Shown: positions 24,378 through 33,676 of the stretch, in pieces
Layout: every line of letters begins with the position of its first letter
Position numbering within the stretch: the stretch's first letter is position 1
DNA from: Azohydromonas aeria
GTDB lineage: Bacteria > Pseudomonadota > Gammaproteobacteria > Burkholderiales > Burkholderiaceae_C
DNA length: 41,150 nucleotides
Reading direction: 5' to 3'
NCBI RefSeq assembly: GCF_009760915.1
Contig: NZ_VIDQ01000068.1
Coordinates: forward strand, 1-41,150
Notes under the pieces: generated by a model
What the model saw: only the letters and a program-made list of their open reading frames with translations
What the model was told of the DNA's origin: nothing
Databases searched by the model: none
Position numbers and translations under genes: made by a program

Positions 24378-25343
24378 ATGGCTGACAACAAGACGATCAA
24401 GGTCGCGCTGGCCGGCGCCGGCGCCTTCGGCATCAAGCACCTGGACGGCATCAAGAACATCGACGGCGTCGAGGTGGTCTCGCTCGTCAGCCGCGACCTG
24501 GAGAAGACGCGCGAGGTGGCCGACAAGTACGGCATCCGGCACGTCACCACCGAGCTTGCCGACAGCCTGGCGCTGCCCGAGGTGGACGCCGTGATCCTGT
24601 GCACGCCCACGCAGATGCACGCCGCGCAGGCGATCCAGTGCCTGCAGGCTGGCAAGCACGTGCAGGTCGAGATCCCGCTGGCCGACAAGCTGTCCGACGC
24701 GCAGGAAGTGGTGCGGCTGCAGAAGGAGAAGGGCCTGGTGGCCATGTGCGGCCACACCCGGCGCTTCAACCCCAGCCACCAGTGGATCCACAAGAAGATC
24801 GAGGCTGGCGAGTTCAACATCCAGCAGATGGATGTGCAGACCTACTTCTTCCGCCGCACCAACATGAACGCGCTGGGCCAGCCGCGCAGCTGGACCGACC
24901 ACCTGCTGTGGCACCACGCCGCGCACACGGTGGACCTGTTCGCCTACCAGGCCGGCAGCCCGATCGTGAAGGCCAATGCCGTGCAGGGCCCGATCCATCC
25001 GCAGCTCGGCATCGCCATGGACATGAGCATCCAGCTCAAGGCGGCCAACGGCGCGATCTGCACGCTCTCGCTGTCCTTCAACAACGACGGGCCGCTGGGC
25101 ACCTTCTTCCGCTACATCGGCGACAGCGGCACCTACATCGCGCGCTACGACGACCTGGTCAACGGCAAGGAGGAGAAGATCGACGTGTCGAAGGTGGACG
25201 TGTCGATGAACGGCATCGAGCTGCAGGACCGCGAGTTCTTCGCTGCCATCCGCGAGGGCCGCGAGCCCAACTCCAGCGTGGCGCAGGTGCTGCCCTGCTA
25301 CGAGGTGCTGCACCAGCTGGAGCAGCAACTGAACGCGGGTTGA
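24378..25343 (+). CDS. ligC: CHMS dehydrogenase (LigC/PmdC)
   Basis: A 321-residue oxidoreductase of the GFO/IDH/MocA family that oxidises CHMS (as its hemiacetal) to PDC with NAD(P)+. The N-terminal Rossmann motif is VALAGAGAFGIKHLDGIKNI. The usual cofactor-side EKP motif reads QVEIPLAD here, as in this subfamily. The C-terminal part has HTRRFNPSHQWIHKKIEAGE and WTDHLLWHHAAHTVDLFAYQ, matching the family's substrate domain. The length is close to LigC (about 315). The gene starts 1 bp after the dioxygenase stop codon, so translation is probably coupled. It is the last classical pmd gene, in the pmdC position. Confidence 0.94.
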   Translation: MADNKTIKVALAGAGAFGIKHLDGIKNIDGVEVVSLVSRDLEKTREVADKYGIRHVTTELADSLALPEVDAVILCTPTQMHAAQAIQCLQAGKHVQVEIPLADKLSDAQEVVRLQKEKGLVAMCGHTRRFNPSHQWIHKKIEAGEFNIQQMDVQTYFFRRTNMNALGQPRSWTDHLLWHHAAHTVDLFAYQAGSPIVKANAVQGPIHPQLGIAMDMSIQLKAANGAICTLSLSFNNDGPLGTFFRYIGDSGTYIARYDDLVNGKEEKIDVSKVDVSMNGIELQDREFFAAIREGREPNSSVAQVLPCYEVLHQLEQQLNAG

Positions 25344-25348
25344 TCGCC

Positions 25349-26350
25349 ATGCAGCAGCGCCGCATCGGACCCTTCAGCGTCTCGGCCATCGGGCTGGGCT
25401 GCATGAACCTGAGCCACGCCTACGGCGTGCCGCCGCCGGCCGAGGACGCCGAGCGGCTGCTGCTGCGCGCGCTCGACCTGGGCGTCACGCTCTTCGACAC
25501 CGCGGCCCTCTACGGCTTCGGCGCCAACGAGACGCTGGTCGGGCGGGTGCTCAAGGCCCACCGCGAGCGCTTCACGCTGGCGAGCAAGGGCGGCATGGCC
25601 GGCGTCCGGGATGAGGACGGCGTGACGCGCCGCGTCATCGACGGCCGGCCCGAGGCGATCCGACGCAACTGCGAGGACAGCCTGCGGCGCCTGGGCGTGG
25701 AGGTGATCGACCTCTACTACCTGCACCGCCTGGACATGAACGTGCCCATCGAGGAGTCGGTGGGCGCCATGGCCGACCTGGTGCGCGCCGGCAAAGTGCG
25801 CACGCTGGGGCTGTCGGAGGTGTCGGCCGCGACGCTGCGCCGCGCGCACGCGGTGCACCCGATCGCGGCGCTGCAGACCGAGTACTCACTGTGGACGCGC
25901 AACCCGGAAATCGCGGTGCTGCAGGCCTGCCGCGAGCTTGGCGTGGCCTTCGTCGCGTTCAGCCCGTTGGGGCGCGGCTTCCTGGCCGGCGGCGTGGGCG
26001 ACGTCACGGCGCTCGACGCCAAGGACATCCGCCGCGGCATGCCGCGCTTCCACCCGGACAATTACGCGCGCAACCTGGCGCTGTACGAGGGATTGAGGCG
26101 CATCGCCGAGGGGCGCGGCTGCACGCCGGCGCAGCTGTCGCTGGCCTGGCTGCTGGCGCAGGGCGAGGACGTCATCCCGATTCCCGGCACCACGCAGGTT
26201 TCTCACCTGGAAGAGGACCTGGGTGCCGCCAACGTGCAGCTCGACGCGGCCACGCGCGCCGAGGTGGAGGCGCTGATCAACCCGGGCACGGTGGTCGGCG
26301 CGCGCTACAACGAGGCCACGCAGCGCGAGATCGACACCGAGGAGTTCTGA
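25349..26350 (+). CDS. Aldo/keto reductase
   Basis: A 333-residue AKR with a TIM-barrel fold, NADPH-dependent by family. Features: GLGCMNLSHAYG at the N-terminus; the catalytic Asp and Tyr in LFDTAALYGFGANETLVG; Lys in FTLASKGGM; and His in YYLHRLDMN. NADPH-binding parts are FSPLGRGFLAGG and VIPIPGTTQVSHLEEDLGA. Its substrate is unknown. It starts 5 bp after the ligC stop, so it is in the protocatechuate operon. It may reduce an aldehyde or ketone derived from aromatic substrates, or a dead-end semialdehyde; I infer this only from position. The ATG at 25349 has weak ribosome-binding signal; coupling to the upstream gene is probable. Confidence 0.9.
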   Translation: MQQRRIGPFSVSAIGLGCMNLSHAYGVPPPAEDAERLLLRALDLGVTLFDTAALYGFGANETLVGRVLKAHRERFTLASKGGMAGVRDEDGVTRRVIDGRPEAIRRNCEDSLRRLGVEVIDLYYLHRLDMNVPIEESVGAMADLVRAGKVRTLGLSEVSAATLRRAHAVHPIAALQTEYSLWTRNPEIAVLQACRELGVAFVAFSPLGRGFLAGGVGDVTALDAKDIRRGMPRFHPDNYARNLALYEGLRRIAEGRGCTPAQLSLAWLLAQGEDVIPIPGTTQVSHLEEDLGAANVQLDAATRAEVEALINPGTVVGARYNEATQREIDTEEF

Positions 26351-26374
26351 CCCCGGTCAAGGCCACGCCGCAGG

Positions 26375-26393
26375 CCCGGCGGCGCGCGCCGGG
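26375..26393 (+). terminator. GC-rich hairpin after the protocatechuate operon
   Basis: CCCGGCG-GCGCG-CGCCGGG forms a 7-bp stem with a 5-nt loop 24 bp after the aldo/keto reductase stop codon. No T-run follows, so it is not a classical intrinsic terminator, though it could pause RNA polymerase. The EamA gene begins 57 bp further on. Confidence 0.3.
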
Positions 26394-26450
26394 TGTCGAG
26401 GCATCATGCGCGGCTTTCCGCCGCGCGCGCGGTTGCAGTGCTTTCCCGCC

Positions 26451-27323
26451 ATGCCCTACCTCCTCGTCGTCACCGGCCTTTGGGCCTTCTCGTTCAGCCT
26501 GATCGGCCAGTACCTGGCCGGCCGGGTGGACAGCGACTTCGCCGTGCTGGTGCGCGTGGCCATCGCCGCGGCCGTGTTCGTGCCGCTGACCGCGTGGCGC
26601 GGCCTGCAGCGTCTGCTCGTGGCCGGCTTCTGGCTGGCCGGCGCGCTGCAGTTCGGCGTCACGTACCTGTGCCTCTACCGCAGCTTCAACGTGCTGACGG
26701 TGCCGGAGGTGCTGCTGTTCACGGTGCTCACGCCGATCTACGTCACGCTGATCGACGACGCGCTGGAGGGCCGCTTCAACCGGCGCGCGCTGCTGGCCGC
26801 GGCGGTGGCCGTGGGCGGCGGCGCCATCATCCGGCTGCACCCCCTCGAAGGCGAATACCTGCTGGGCTTCGTCCTTCTGCAGGTCGCCAACGCCACCTTC
26901 GCCGCCGGCCAGGTGCTGTGCCGCCACCTGCTGGCGAAGTACCGGCCCGCGGTGCCGCTGCACCGCCTCTTCGGCCACTTCTTCCTGGGCGCGATGCTGC
27001 TGGCGTTGCCCTCGTGGCTGCTGTTCGGCAACCCGGCCAAGCTGCCGCACGACGCCGTGCAGTGGGGCGTGCTGGTCTGGATGGGGCTGTTCGCCACCGC
27101 GCTGGGCATGTACTGGTGGGTGCTGGGCAGCACGCGCGTGGACGCCGGCACGCTGGCCGTGATGAACGAGCTGCACGTGCCGGCCGGGCTGCTGGTGAAC
27201 CTGCTGATCTGGAACCGCGACGCCGACCTGCCGCGGCTGGCCGCCGGCGGCGCGGTGATCCTGGCCTCGCTGCTGATCAACCGCTCGGGGCGGACGCCCA
27301 CAGCGCGTCCATCGCATCCCTGA
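26451..27323 (+). CDS. EamA/DMT-superfamily transporter
   Basis: A 290-residue inner-membrane protein with about ten transmembrane helices in two EamA repeats (about 5-135 and 150-280). The conserved repeat signals are TYLCLYRSFNVLTVPEVLLF in the first and WWVLGSTRVDAGTLAVMNEL in the second. Such proteins export or import small metabolites; the substrate is unknown. I prefer the ATG at 26451 to the one at 26406, since the extra residues (MRGFPPRARLQCFPA) precede the first membrane helix and look like upstream DNA. It lies 100 bp after the aldo/keto reductase and may belong to that transcript. Its 3' end overlaps the 3' end of hutF on the other strand by 47 bp. Confidence 0.86.
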   Translation: MPYLLVVTGLWAFSFSLIGQYLAGRVDSDFAVLVRVAIAAAVFVPLTAWRGLQRLLVAGFWLAGALQFGVTYLCLYRSFNVLTVPEVLLFTVLTPIYVTLIDDALEGRFNRRALLAAAVAVGGGAIIRLHPLEGEYLLGFVLLQVANATFAAGQVLCRHLLAKYRPAVPLHRLFGHFFLGAMLLALPSWLLFGNPAKLPHDAVQWGVLVWMGLFATALGMYWWVLGSTRVDAGTLAVMNELHVPAGLLVNLLIWNRDADLPRLAAGGAVILASLLINRSGRTPTARPSHP

Positions 27324-28674
27324 ACCGCCGCGCCACGGCCGCGCCCTGCGCATGCCGGCCGTTGCGGATCGCCCACCCGCCCGCCACCAGCACGTCGCGC
27401 CAAGGCCGCGTGGGCCCGGCGAACAGCAGCGCGTCCAGCAGCTGCTCGGGCGGCCCGCCCAGCAGCCCGTCGGCGTCCATGTCCGCCACCAGCGCGTCCG
27501 CCCGCGCGCCGACCGCAAGACCCCAGGCCGGCTCGCCCGCCGCCGCGGCGCCACCGGCCGTCACCGCATCGACCAGCCGAGCCGCCGTGGACGGTTCACG
27601 CAGCCCCGGCGCCGCGGCCACGTTGCGCCGTTGCAGCCGCAACCGCTGGCCATACTCCAGCCAGCGCAGCTCCTCGACCGCGTCGCGCGACACCTGGCTG
27701 TCCGAGCCGACGGCCACGCCCACGCCGGCCGCGAGCCAGGCGTCCAGGGCCGGCAGCCCGTCGCCCAGGTTGGCCTCGGTGGTGGGGCAAATCACCACGC
27801 CGGCGCCGCTGGCGTCCACCGCGGCGATCTCCTTCGGTGTGGCATGCGTGGCGTGCACCAGCTGCCAGCGCGGATCGAGTAGCCCCTGGCCGTACAGCCA
27901 CTCGAGCGGCCGCTCGCCGGTGGCGGCAAGGCAGTCCTTCACTTCCGCCGGCTGCTCCGCGACGTGGATGTGGATGGGACCCTCGAAATCCTCCGACAGG
28001 TCGCGCAGTTCCAGGATCGACGCGGGCGCCGCCGCCCGCAGCGAGTGGATGGCCAGCCCCGCGCCCAGCAGCGGCCGCCGCGCCGCCTCGATGCGCCGCA
28101 TTGCCTCCCACACCCCACGCGCGTCGAGCCGGAAGCGCCGCTGCTCCTGGCGCAGGGCGGGCTGCTTGAAACCCGCGCGCTCGTAGAGCACGGGCAGCAG
28201 CGTCAGCCCGATGCCCGCCTCGGCCGCGGCGTCCGCCAGCGCCCAGGACAGCGCCAGCGGGTCGGCGTAGGGCCGTCCGTCCACGTCGTGCTGCAGGTAG
28301 TGGAACTCGCACGCCTGCGTGTAGCCGCCGCGCAGCAGCTCGATGAAGAGTTGCGCCGCCACCGCCTGCAGCTGCGCCGGCGTGATGCGCAGCGCCACGC
28401 CGTACATGCGCTCGCGCCAGGACCAGAAGTCGTCGTCGGCGCGCTCGCGCCGCTCGGCCAGCCCGGCGAAGGCGCGCTGGAAGGCATGGCCGTGCGCGTC
28501 CACGAAGCCGGGCAGCAGCGGCCCGGCGGCGACTTCGGCGCCGGGCGGCGCGTCCACGTTCGGCGTGATCGCGGCCCAGCGGCCGCCGCGGCTGCCGGGC
28601 TGGATCTCCAGCAGCACCCGTTCGCGCCAGCCGCCCGGCAGCCAGGCGCGCGGCGCCCACAGTCTCTCCAGCAT
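27277..28674 (-). CDS. hutF: Formimidoylglutamate deiminase (HutF)
   Basis: A 465-residue amidohydrolase that deiminates N-formimidoyl-L-glutamate to N-formyl-L-glutamate and ammonia, in the five-step histidine degradation route. Metal-binding motif: FVDAHGHAFQRAFAGLAERR. Others: ADDDFWSWRERMYGVALRIT, CEFHYLQHDVDGRPYADP, IHIHVAEQPAEVKDCLAATG, and the catalytic-site segment HATHATPKEIAAVDASGAGV through VAVGSDSQVSRDAVEELRWL. The length suits the family (about 450-460). The ATG at 28672-28674 has GGAGAGAG upstream. No other hut gene is in the window, so histidine genes must be elsewhere or off-screen. Its end overlaps the EamA gene by 47 bp, tail to tail. Confidence 0.92.
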   Translation of the reverse strand: MLERLWAPRAWLPGGWRERVLLEIQPGSRGGRWAAITPNVDAPPGAEVAAGPLLPGFVDAHGHAFQRAFAGLAERRERADDDFWSWRERMYGVALRITPAQLQAVAAQLFIELLRGGYTQACEFHYLQHDVDGRPYADPLALSWALADAAAEAGIGLTLLPVLYERAGFKQPALRQEQRRFRLDARGVWEAMRRIEAARRPLLGAGLAIHSLRAAAPASILELRDLSEDFEGPIHIHVAEQPAEVKDCLAATGERPLEWLYGQGLLDPRWQLVHATHATPKEIAAVDASGAGVVICPTTEANLGDGLPALDAWLAAGVGVAVGSDSQVSRDAVEELRWLEYGQRLRLQRRNVAAAPGLREPSTAARLVDAVTAGGAAAAGEPAWGLAVGARADALVADMDADGLLGGPPEQLLDALLFAGPTRPWRDVLVAGGWAIRNGRHAQGAAVARRFRDAMDALWASAPSG

Positions 28675-28877
28675 GGCTCTCTCTCCAGGGCAGTGCGACG
28701 CCGGCACAGGGTACGCCGCGCCGGCCGGCTTTTCCCCATTGCGCTCTCAACTTCCTGCCCGCACTGGAGCCCGGGAAATCACCTCGCTAGCATTCGCACC
28801 AGTGCGCGCAGCGCGGTGTGACGCTTTACGTCACCGTGCCGTGCCGGCTTGTCTTTCCCACCGCGCAGGAGTTCGCC
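28675..28877. promoter_or_regulatory. Divergent intergenic region hutF / DUF2189 gene
   Basis: This 203-bp gap holds promoters for both genes. A small inverted repeat, GTGACG-CTTTA-CGTCAC (28818-28834, 6-bp arms), lies 43 bp before the rightward gene and is a candidate operator. No clear -35/-10 pair was found. Confidence 0.3.
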
Positions 28878-29672
28878 ATGGACCACTCGCTCGATCGACA
28901 CAGCCTCGCCCACCGCCATCCGGCCCAGGCCTCGCAAGCACCGCAGGTGCGCCGGATCGCCGCGAACCGTCCCCTGCACTGGCTGCGCCTGGGCGCGCGC
29001 GACACCTTGCGCACGCCGGGCCTCAGTCTCGGGATGGGGCTGCTGGTGGCCGCCGTCGGCATGCTGCTCAGCACCGTGACCTGGAAGGCCACCTACATTG
29101 CGCCGGCGCTGCTGGGCGGCTTCCTGCTGGTCGGCCCGTTCCTGGCCATCACGCTGTACGGGTTGACGCGGCAGCTGGAGGAGGGCGACTCGGTGGACGT
29201 GCGCCGCGCCTGGGCCGCCGTGCGCGGCAATGCCGGCTCCATCGCGCTGTTCGGGCTGCTGCTGGCGATGGCCTACATCGCCTGGGAGCGCTTGGCCGCG
29301 ATCCTGTTCGCCTTCCATTACGACGGTGAGCCGATCGTGCTGTCGCAGCTGCTGTCAGGCTTCGTGGTCGGGCAGCACCTGGACCTGCTGCTGCTCTTTG
29401 CCGGCACCGGCGCGCTGCTGGCCGCGGCCGTGTTCGCGCTGAGCGTGGTCACGGCGCCGATGCTGGTGGACCGCCCGGTGGACGTCGTCACCGCCGTGCT
29501 CACCAGCCTGCGCTGCTGTGCTCGTAACCCGTTGCCGATGCTGGCCTGGGCCGCGTGCATCGCCGCGCTCACGCTGTTCGGCTTCCTGACGCTGATGCTG
29601 GGCCTGATCTTCGCCTTCCCGCTGCTGGCGCACGCGAGCTGGCATGCGTACCGGGAGCTGGTCGAGGACTGA
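28878..29672 (+). CDS. DUF2189 integral membrane protein
   Basis: A 264-residue protein with a basic N-terminal tail and about six membrane helices (for example GLSLGMGLLVAAVGMLLSTV, IAPALLGGFLLVGPFLAITL, IALFGLLLAMAYIAWERLAA, LTLFGFLTLMLGLIFAFPLL). The segment LLVGPFLAITLYGLTRQLEE, followed by a conserved Arg-Ala-Trp helix, matches the DUF2189 pattern. No function is known; these genes often lie near respiratory genes, but not here. AGGAG before the ATG at 28878 fixes the start, although an in-frame ATG exists at 28818. It ends 4 bp from the end of the convergent paoC-type gene. Confidence 0.87.
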   Translation: MDHSLDRHSLAHRHPAQASQAPQVRRIAANRPLHWLRLGARDTLRTPGLSLGMGLLVAAVGMLLSTVTWKATYIAPALLGGFLLVGPFLAITLYGLTRQLEEGDSVDVRRAWAAVRGNAGSIALFGLLLAMAYIAWERLAAILFAFHYDGEPIVLSQLLSGFVVGQHLDLLLLFAGTGALLAAAVFALSVVTAPMLVDRPVDVVTAVLTSLRCCARNPLPMLAWAACIAALTLFGFLTLMLGLIFAFPLLAHASWHAYRELVED

Positions 29673-29676
29673 CCGA

Positions 29677-31892
29677 TCAGGCCATGACCTTGTCCAGCGT
29701 GACCGGCAACTCCCGGATCCTCTTGCCCGTCGCGTTGTAGACCGCGTTGGCGATGGCCGCCGCCACGCCGGTCATCGACACCTCGCCCAGTCCCTTGGCC
29801 CTGAGCGCGTTGACCTGCTCGTCGCGCTCGGGCACCACCACGATGTCGATCGCGCCCACGTCGGCATTCACCGGTACGTGGTAGTCGGCCAGGTTGGCAT
29901 TGACGATGCGCCCGTAGCGGCCGTCGGGCACCGACTCCTCCATCAGCGCCTGGCTCAGCCCCCACACGATGCCGCCCATGAGCTGGCTGTGCGCGGTCTT
30001 GGCATTCATGACCCGGCCCACGCCGTAGGCGCCGGTCAGCCGCGGCACGCGCAGCAGGCCCAGCTCGCGGTCCACCCAGACCTCGGCGAACACCGCGCCG
30101 AAGGCATGCATGGAGAACTGCTTCTCCTCCGGCCCGGGCCTGCTGTCCAGCGTCACCTCCAGCGGCTGGCCGCCGTGCCGTGCGATCAGCGCCGCGGCGC
30201 TGTCGCGCTGGCGCGCGTCGCCGCCGTCGAGCCGCAGCCAGCCGTCCTCCACACGCACGCGCTGCGGCGCCGCGCCGGCCAGCGGCGAGGCCGCGTCGTC
30301 GCAGGCCAGCTGGACGAGGCGCTGCCGCGCCGCCAGGCAGGCCGCGTGCACGGCCGAACCCACGCTCTCCACCGTCATCGAGCCCGCGGCGATCGGCGCT
30401 TCCGGCAGCTGCGTGTCGCCCAGCTCGAAGCGCACGCGCGAGACCGCGTAGCCCAGCGCGTCGGCGGCGATCTGCGCCATCACGGTGTAGGTGCCTGTGC
30501 CCAGGTCCTCGGTGCTGGACTGCACCACCGCGCTGCCGTCGGGCAGCAGCCGCACCCGTGCCGCGGCGGGACTGCGCTTGGCCGGGCGCGTGCTGCTGGC
30601 CATGCCCAGGCCGACGAGCCAGTTGCCTTGCCGCAGCGCCCCCGGCTGCGCGGAGCGCCGCGCCCAGCCGAAGCGCTCGGCACCCGCGCGGTAGCACTCG
30701 CGCAGGGACTTGCTGGAGAAGGGGACGTTGCGCTCCGGGTCGCGGTCGGCGTGGTTGCGCAGGCGCAGCTCGATCGGGTCGAGGTTCAGCGCCACGGCCA
30801 GCTCGTCGAGCGCGCACTCCAGCGCGAAGCTGCCCGTGGCCTCGCCCGGCGCGCGCTGGAAGGTCGGCGTGCCCAGGTTCAGCTTCACCAGCCGGTGCGT
30901 GGTGGTCACATTCGGGCAGGCGTAGAGCATGCGCGTGACCAGGGCGCAGGACTCGGTCCAGTCCTCCAGCATCGAGGTGTTGGAGACGCTGTGGTGCTCC
31001 ACCGCCGTCAGCCGTCCGCCCTCGTCGGCGCCCAGCAGCACGCGCTGCTCGGTGCGCGGGCGCCCGCCCACCGGGCCGAACAGCTGCGGCCGCTGCAGCA
31101 CCAGCCGCACCGGGCGCGCGGCCTGGCGCGCCGCCATCGCCGCCAGCGCCACGTGCGACCAGGGCGCGCCCTTGCCGCCGAAGGCGCCGCCCACGAAGGC
31201 GCAGCGCACCCGCACGCTCTCCACCGGCAGCCCGAAGGTCGCGGCCAGCGTGCGCCGCGCACCGGCCGGGTACTGGGTGGAATCGAACACCGTCAGCCGC
31301 TCGCCCTCCCAGGCCGCCAGCGTGGCATGCGGCTCCATGGGGTTGTGGTGCTGGTGGCCGGTGGCGTAGGCCAGCGCCTGGCGCCGCGGCGCGGCTGCCA
31401 GCGCCGCGGCCGGGTCGCCGCGGCGCGAGTCGGCCGGGTTTTCCTGGATCTTGCCGGGCGAGTAGGCGCCCGCGCGCGCGGCCGCGAAGTCCAGCGCCGC
31501 GCCCGCGCGCTCGTACTCGATGCGCAGCAGCTGCGCCGCGCCTTCGGCCTGCTGCGGCGTCTCGGCCACCACCACCGCCACGGGCTGGCCGTTGTAGTGC
31601 ACGCGGTCGTCCTGCAACAGCGACAGCACGCGCCCCTGCGGCGGCTTCGCCGCCGCGCGCCCGCCCTGCGGCAGCCTCAAGGCATTCAGGTGCGTCAGCA
31701 CCAGCACCACGCCCGGCGCGCGCTGCGCCGCGCCGGCGTCGATGCGCGCCACGCGCCCGGCCGGCACCGTGGCCTGCACCAGCACCGCGTGCGCCATGCG
31801 CGGCAGCGTCTCGTCGCCGGTGTAGCGGGCGCGGCCGCAGACTTTCAGCGGACCGTCCACCCGGTCCAGTGGCTTGCCGATGCTCTCGCTGC

Positions 31893-31896
<4 letters not shown>
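29677..31896 (-). CDS. paoC: Molybdenum-binding subunit of a periplasmic aldehyde oxidoreductase (PaoC-type)
   Basis: A 739-residue xanthine dehydrogenase-family large subunit. It carries the molybdenum cofactor, which oxidises aldehydes to acids. Signatures: the N-terminal fold SIGKPLDRVDGPLKVCGRAR YTGDE; CAFVGGAFGGKGAP, a cofactor loop; FQRAPGEATGSFALECALDE; GTYTVMAQIAADALGY; and the active-site Glu in AKGLGEVSMTGVAAAIANAV. Its ATG overlaps the stop of the FAD subunit gene (ATGA, 4 bp), so translation is coupled. The gene order iron-sulfur, FAD, Mo is that of E. coli paoABC. Export should be as part of the Tat-carried complex, since this subunit has no signal of its own. The frame is open upstream of 31896, but the family start and overlap set this ATG. 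Confidence 0.92.
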
Positions 31897-32884
<988 letters not shown>

Positions 32885-32888
<4 letters not shown>

Positions 32889-33589
32889 GTGCCGCTCCCG
32901 CGTCGCGGCGCCGCCGGCGCGGCCTTCGCCACCGACTGCACCGCCTGCACGATGTTCACGTACGCGCCGCAGCGGCACAGGTTGCCGCTCATGCGCTCGC
33001 GCACCTCGTCGTCGCTCAAGGGCCCGGCCACCGGCCGGCGCACGTCGGGCGTGGCGGCGCTGGCGTCGCCGCGGCGCGCCTCCTCCAGCAGTGCCGCGGC
33101 CGAGCAGATCTGCCCCGGCGTGCAGTAGCCGCACTGGAAGGCGTCGTGGCTGACGAAGGCCGCCTGCAGCGGATGCAGCTTCTCGGGCGTGCCCAGGCCC
33201 TCGATGGTCGTGACCTCGTCGCCCTCGTGCGCCAGCGCCAGCGTCAGGCAGGCATTGATGCGCCGGCCGTTGACCAGCACCGTGCAGGCGCCGCACTGGC
33301 CGCGGTCGCAACCCTTCTTGGTGCCGGTGAGGTCCAGGTGCTCGCGCAGCGCGTCCAGCAGCGTCACGCGCGGCTCGACCATGAGCTCGTGGCGCTCGCC
33401 GTTGACGCGCAGCGACAGCCGCGCCGGCGGCACGGCGGGGAAGGCGTCGGCAGGCGTGGCCGCGCCGGCCGGCGCGGGCGCCGCCGCGGCCGTGCCCGAC
33501 GCCACCAGCGGCGTGCCGGCCAGCGCGCCGGCCGATTGCAGGAAGCGGCGCCGCGCCGGCACCGAAGGGTTGTCATCCGCGTTCGACAT
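32885..33589 (-). CDS. paoA: 2Fe-2S subunit of the aldehyde oxidoreductase, Tat-exported (PaoA-type)
   Basis: A 234-residue iron-sulfur subunit. The N-terminus has a twin-arginine signal, ARRRFLQSAGALAGTPLVAS, with Ala-rich cleavage region, so the complex is periplasmic and folds in the cytoplasm before export. Residues 70-150 are a plant-type 2Fe-2S domain (GCDRGQCGACTVLVNGRRIN then AC), and the C-terminal part has the second cluster motif (CGYCTPGQIC and NLCRCGAY). I chose the ATG at 33587-33589 (MSNADDNPSV) over the upstream ATG at 33641-33643, which would put a Pro/Ile/Gly-rich repeat before the signal. It is the first gene of the three, 87 bp after the acyltransferase on the same strand. 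Confidence 0.92.
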
Positions 33590-33676
33590 CGGGAACCTGC
33601 CTGGAATGAGCCCGGGAATCCCGGGAATGGGCCCAGGCGGCAACCGGTGTGCCGCGGAACGTGCGCCGGCGCGCCT
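33590..33676 (-). promoter_or_regulatory. Leader of the paoABC-type operon with tandem 9-bp repeat
   Basis: This 87-bp gap contains CCCGGGAAT twice in tandem at 33611-33619 and 33620-33628. The core CCCGGG-AAT-CCCGGG (33611-33625) can also pair as a hairpin. It may be a regulator site, an attenuator or a terminator for the acyltransferase. No T-run is seen on either side. Confidence 0.3.
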
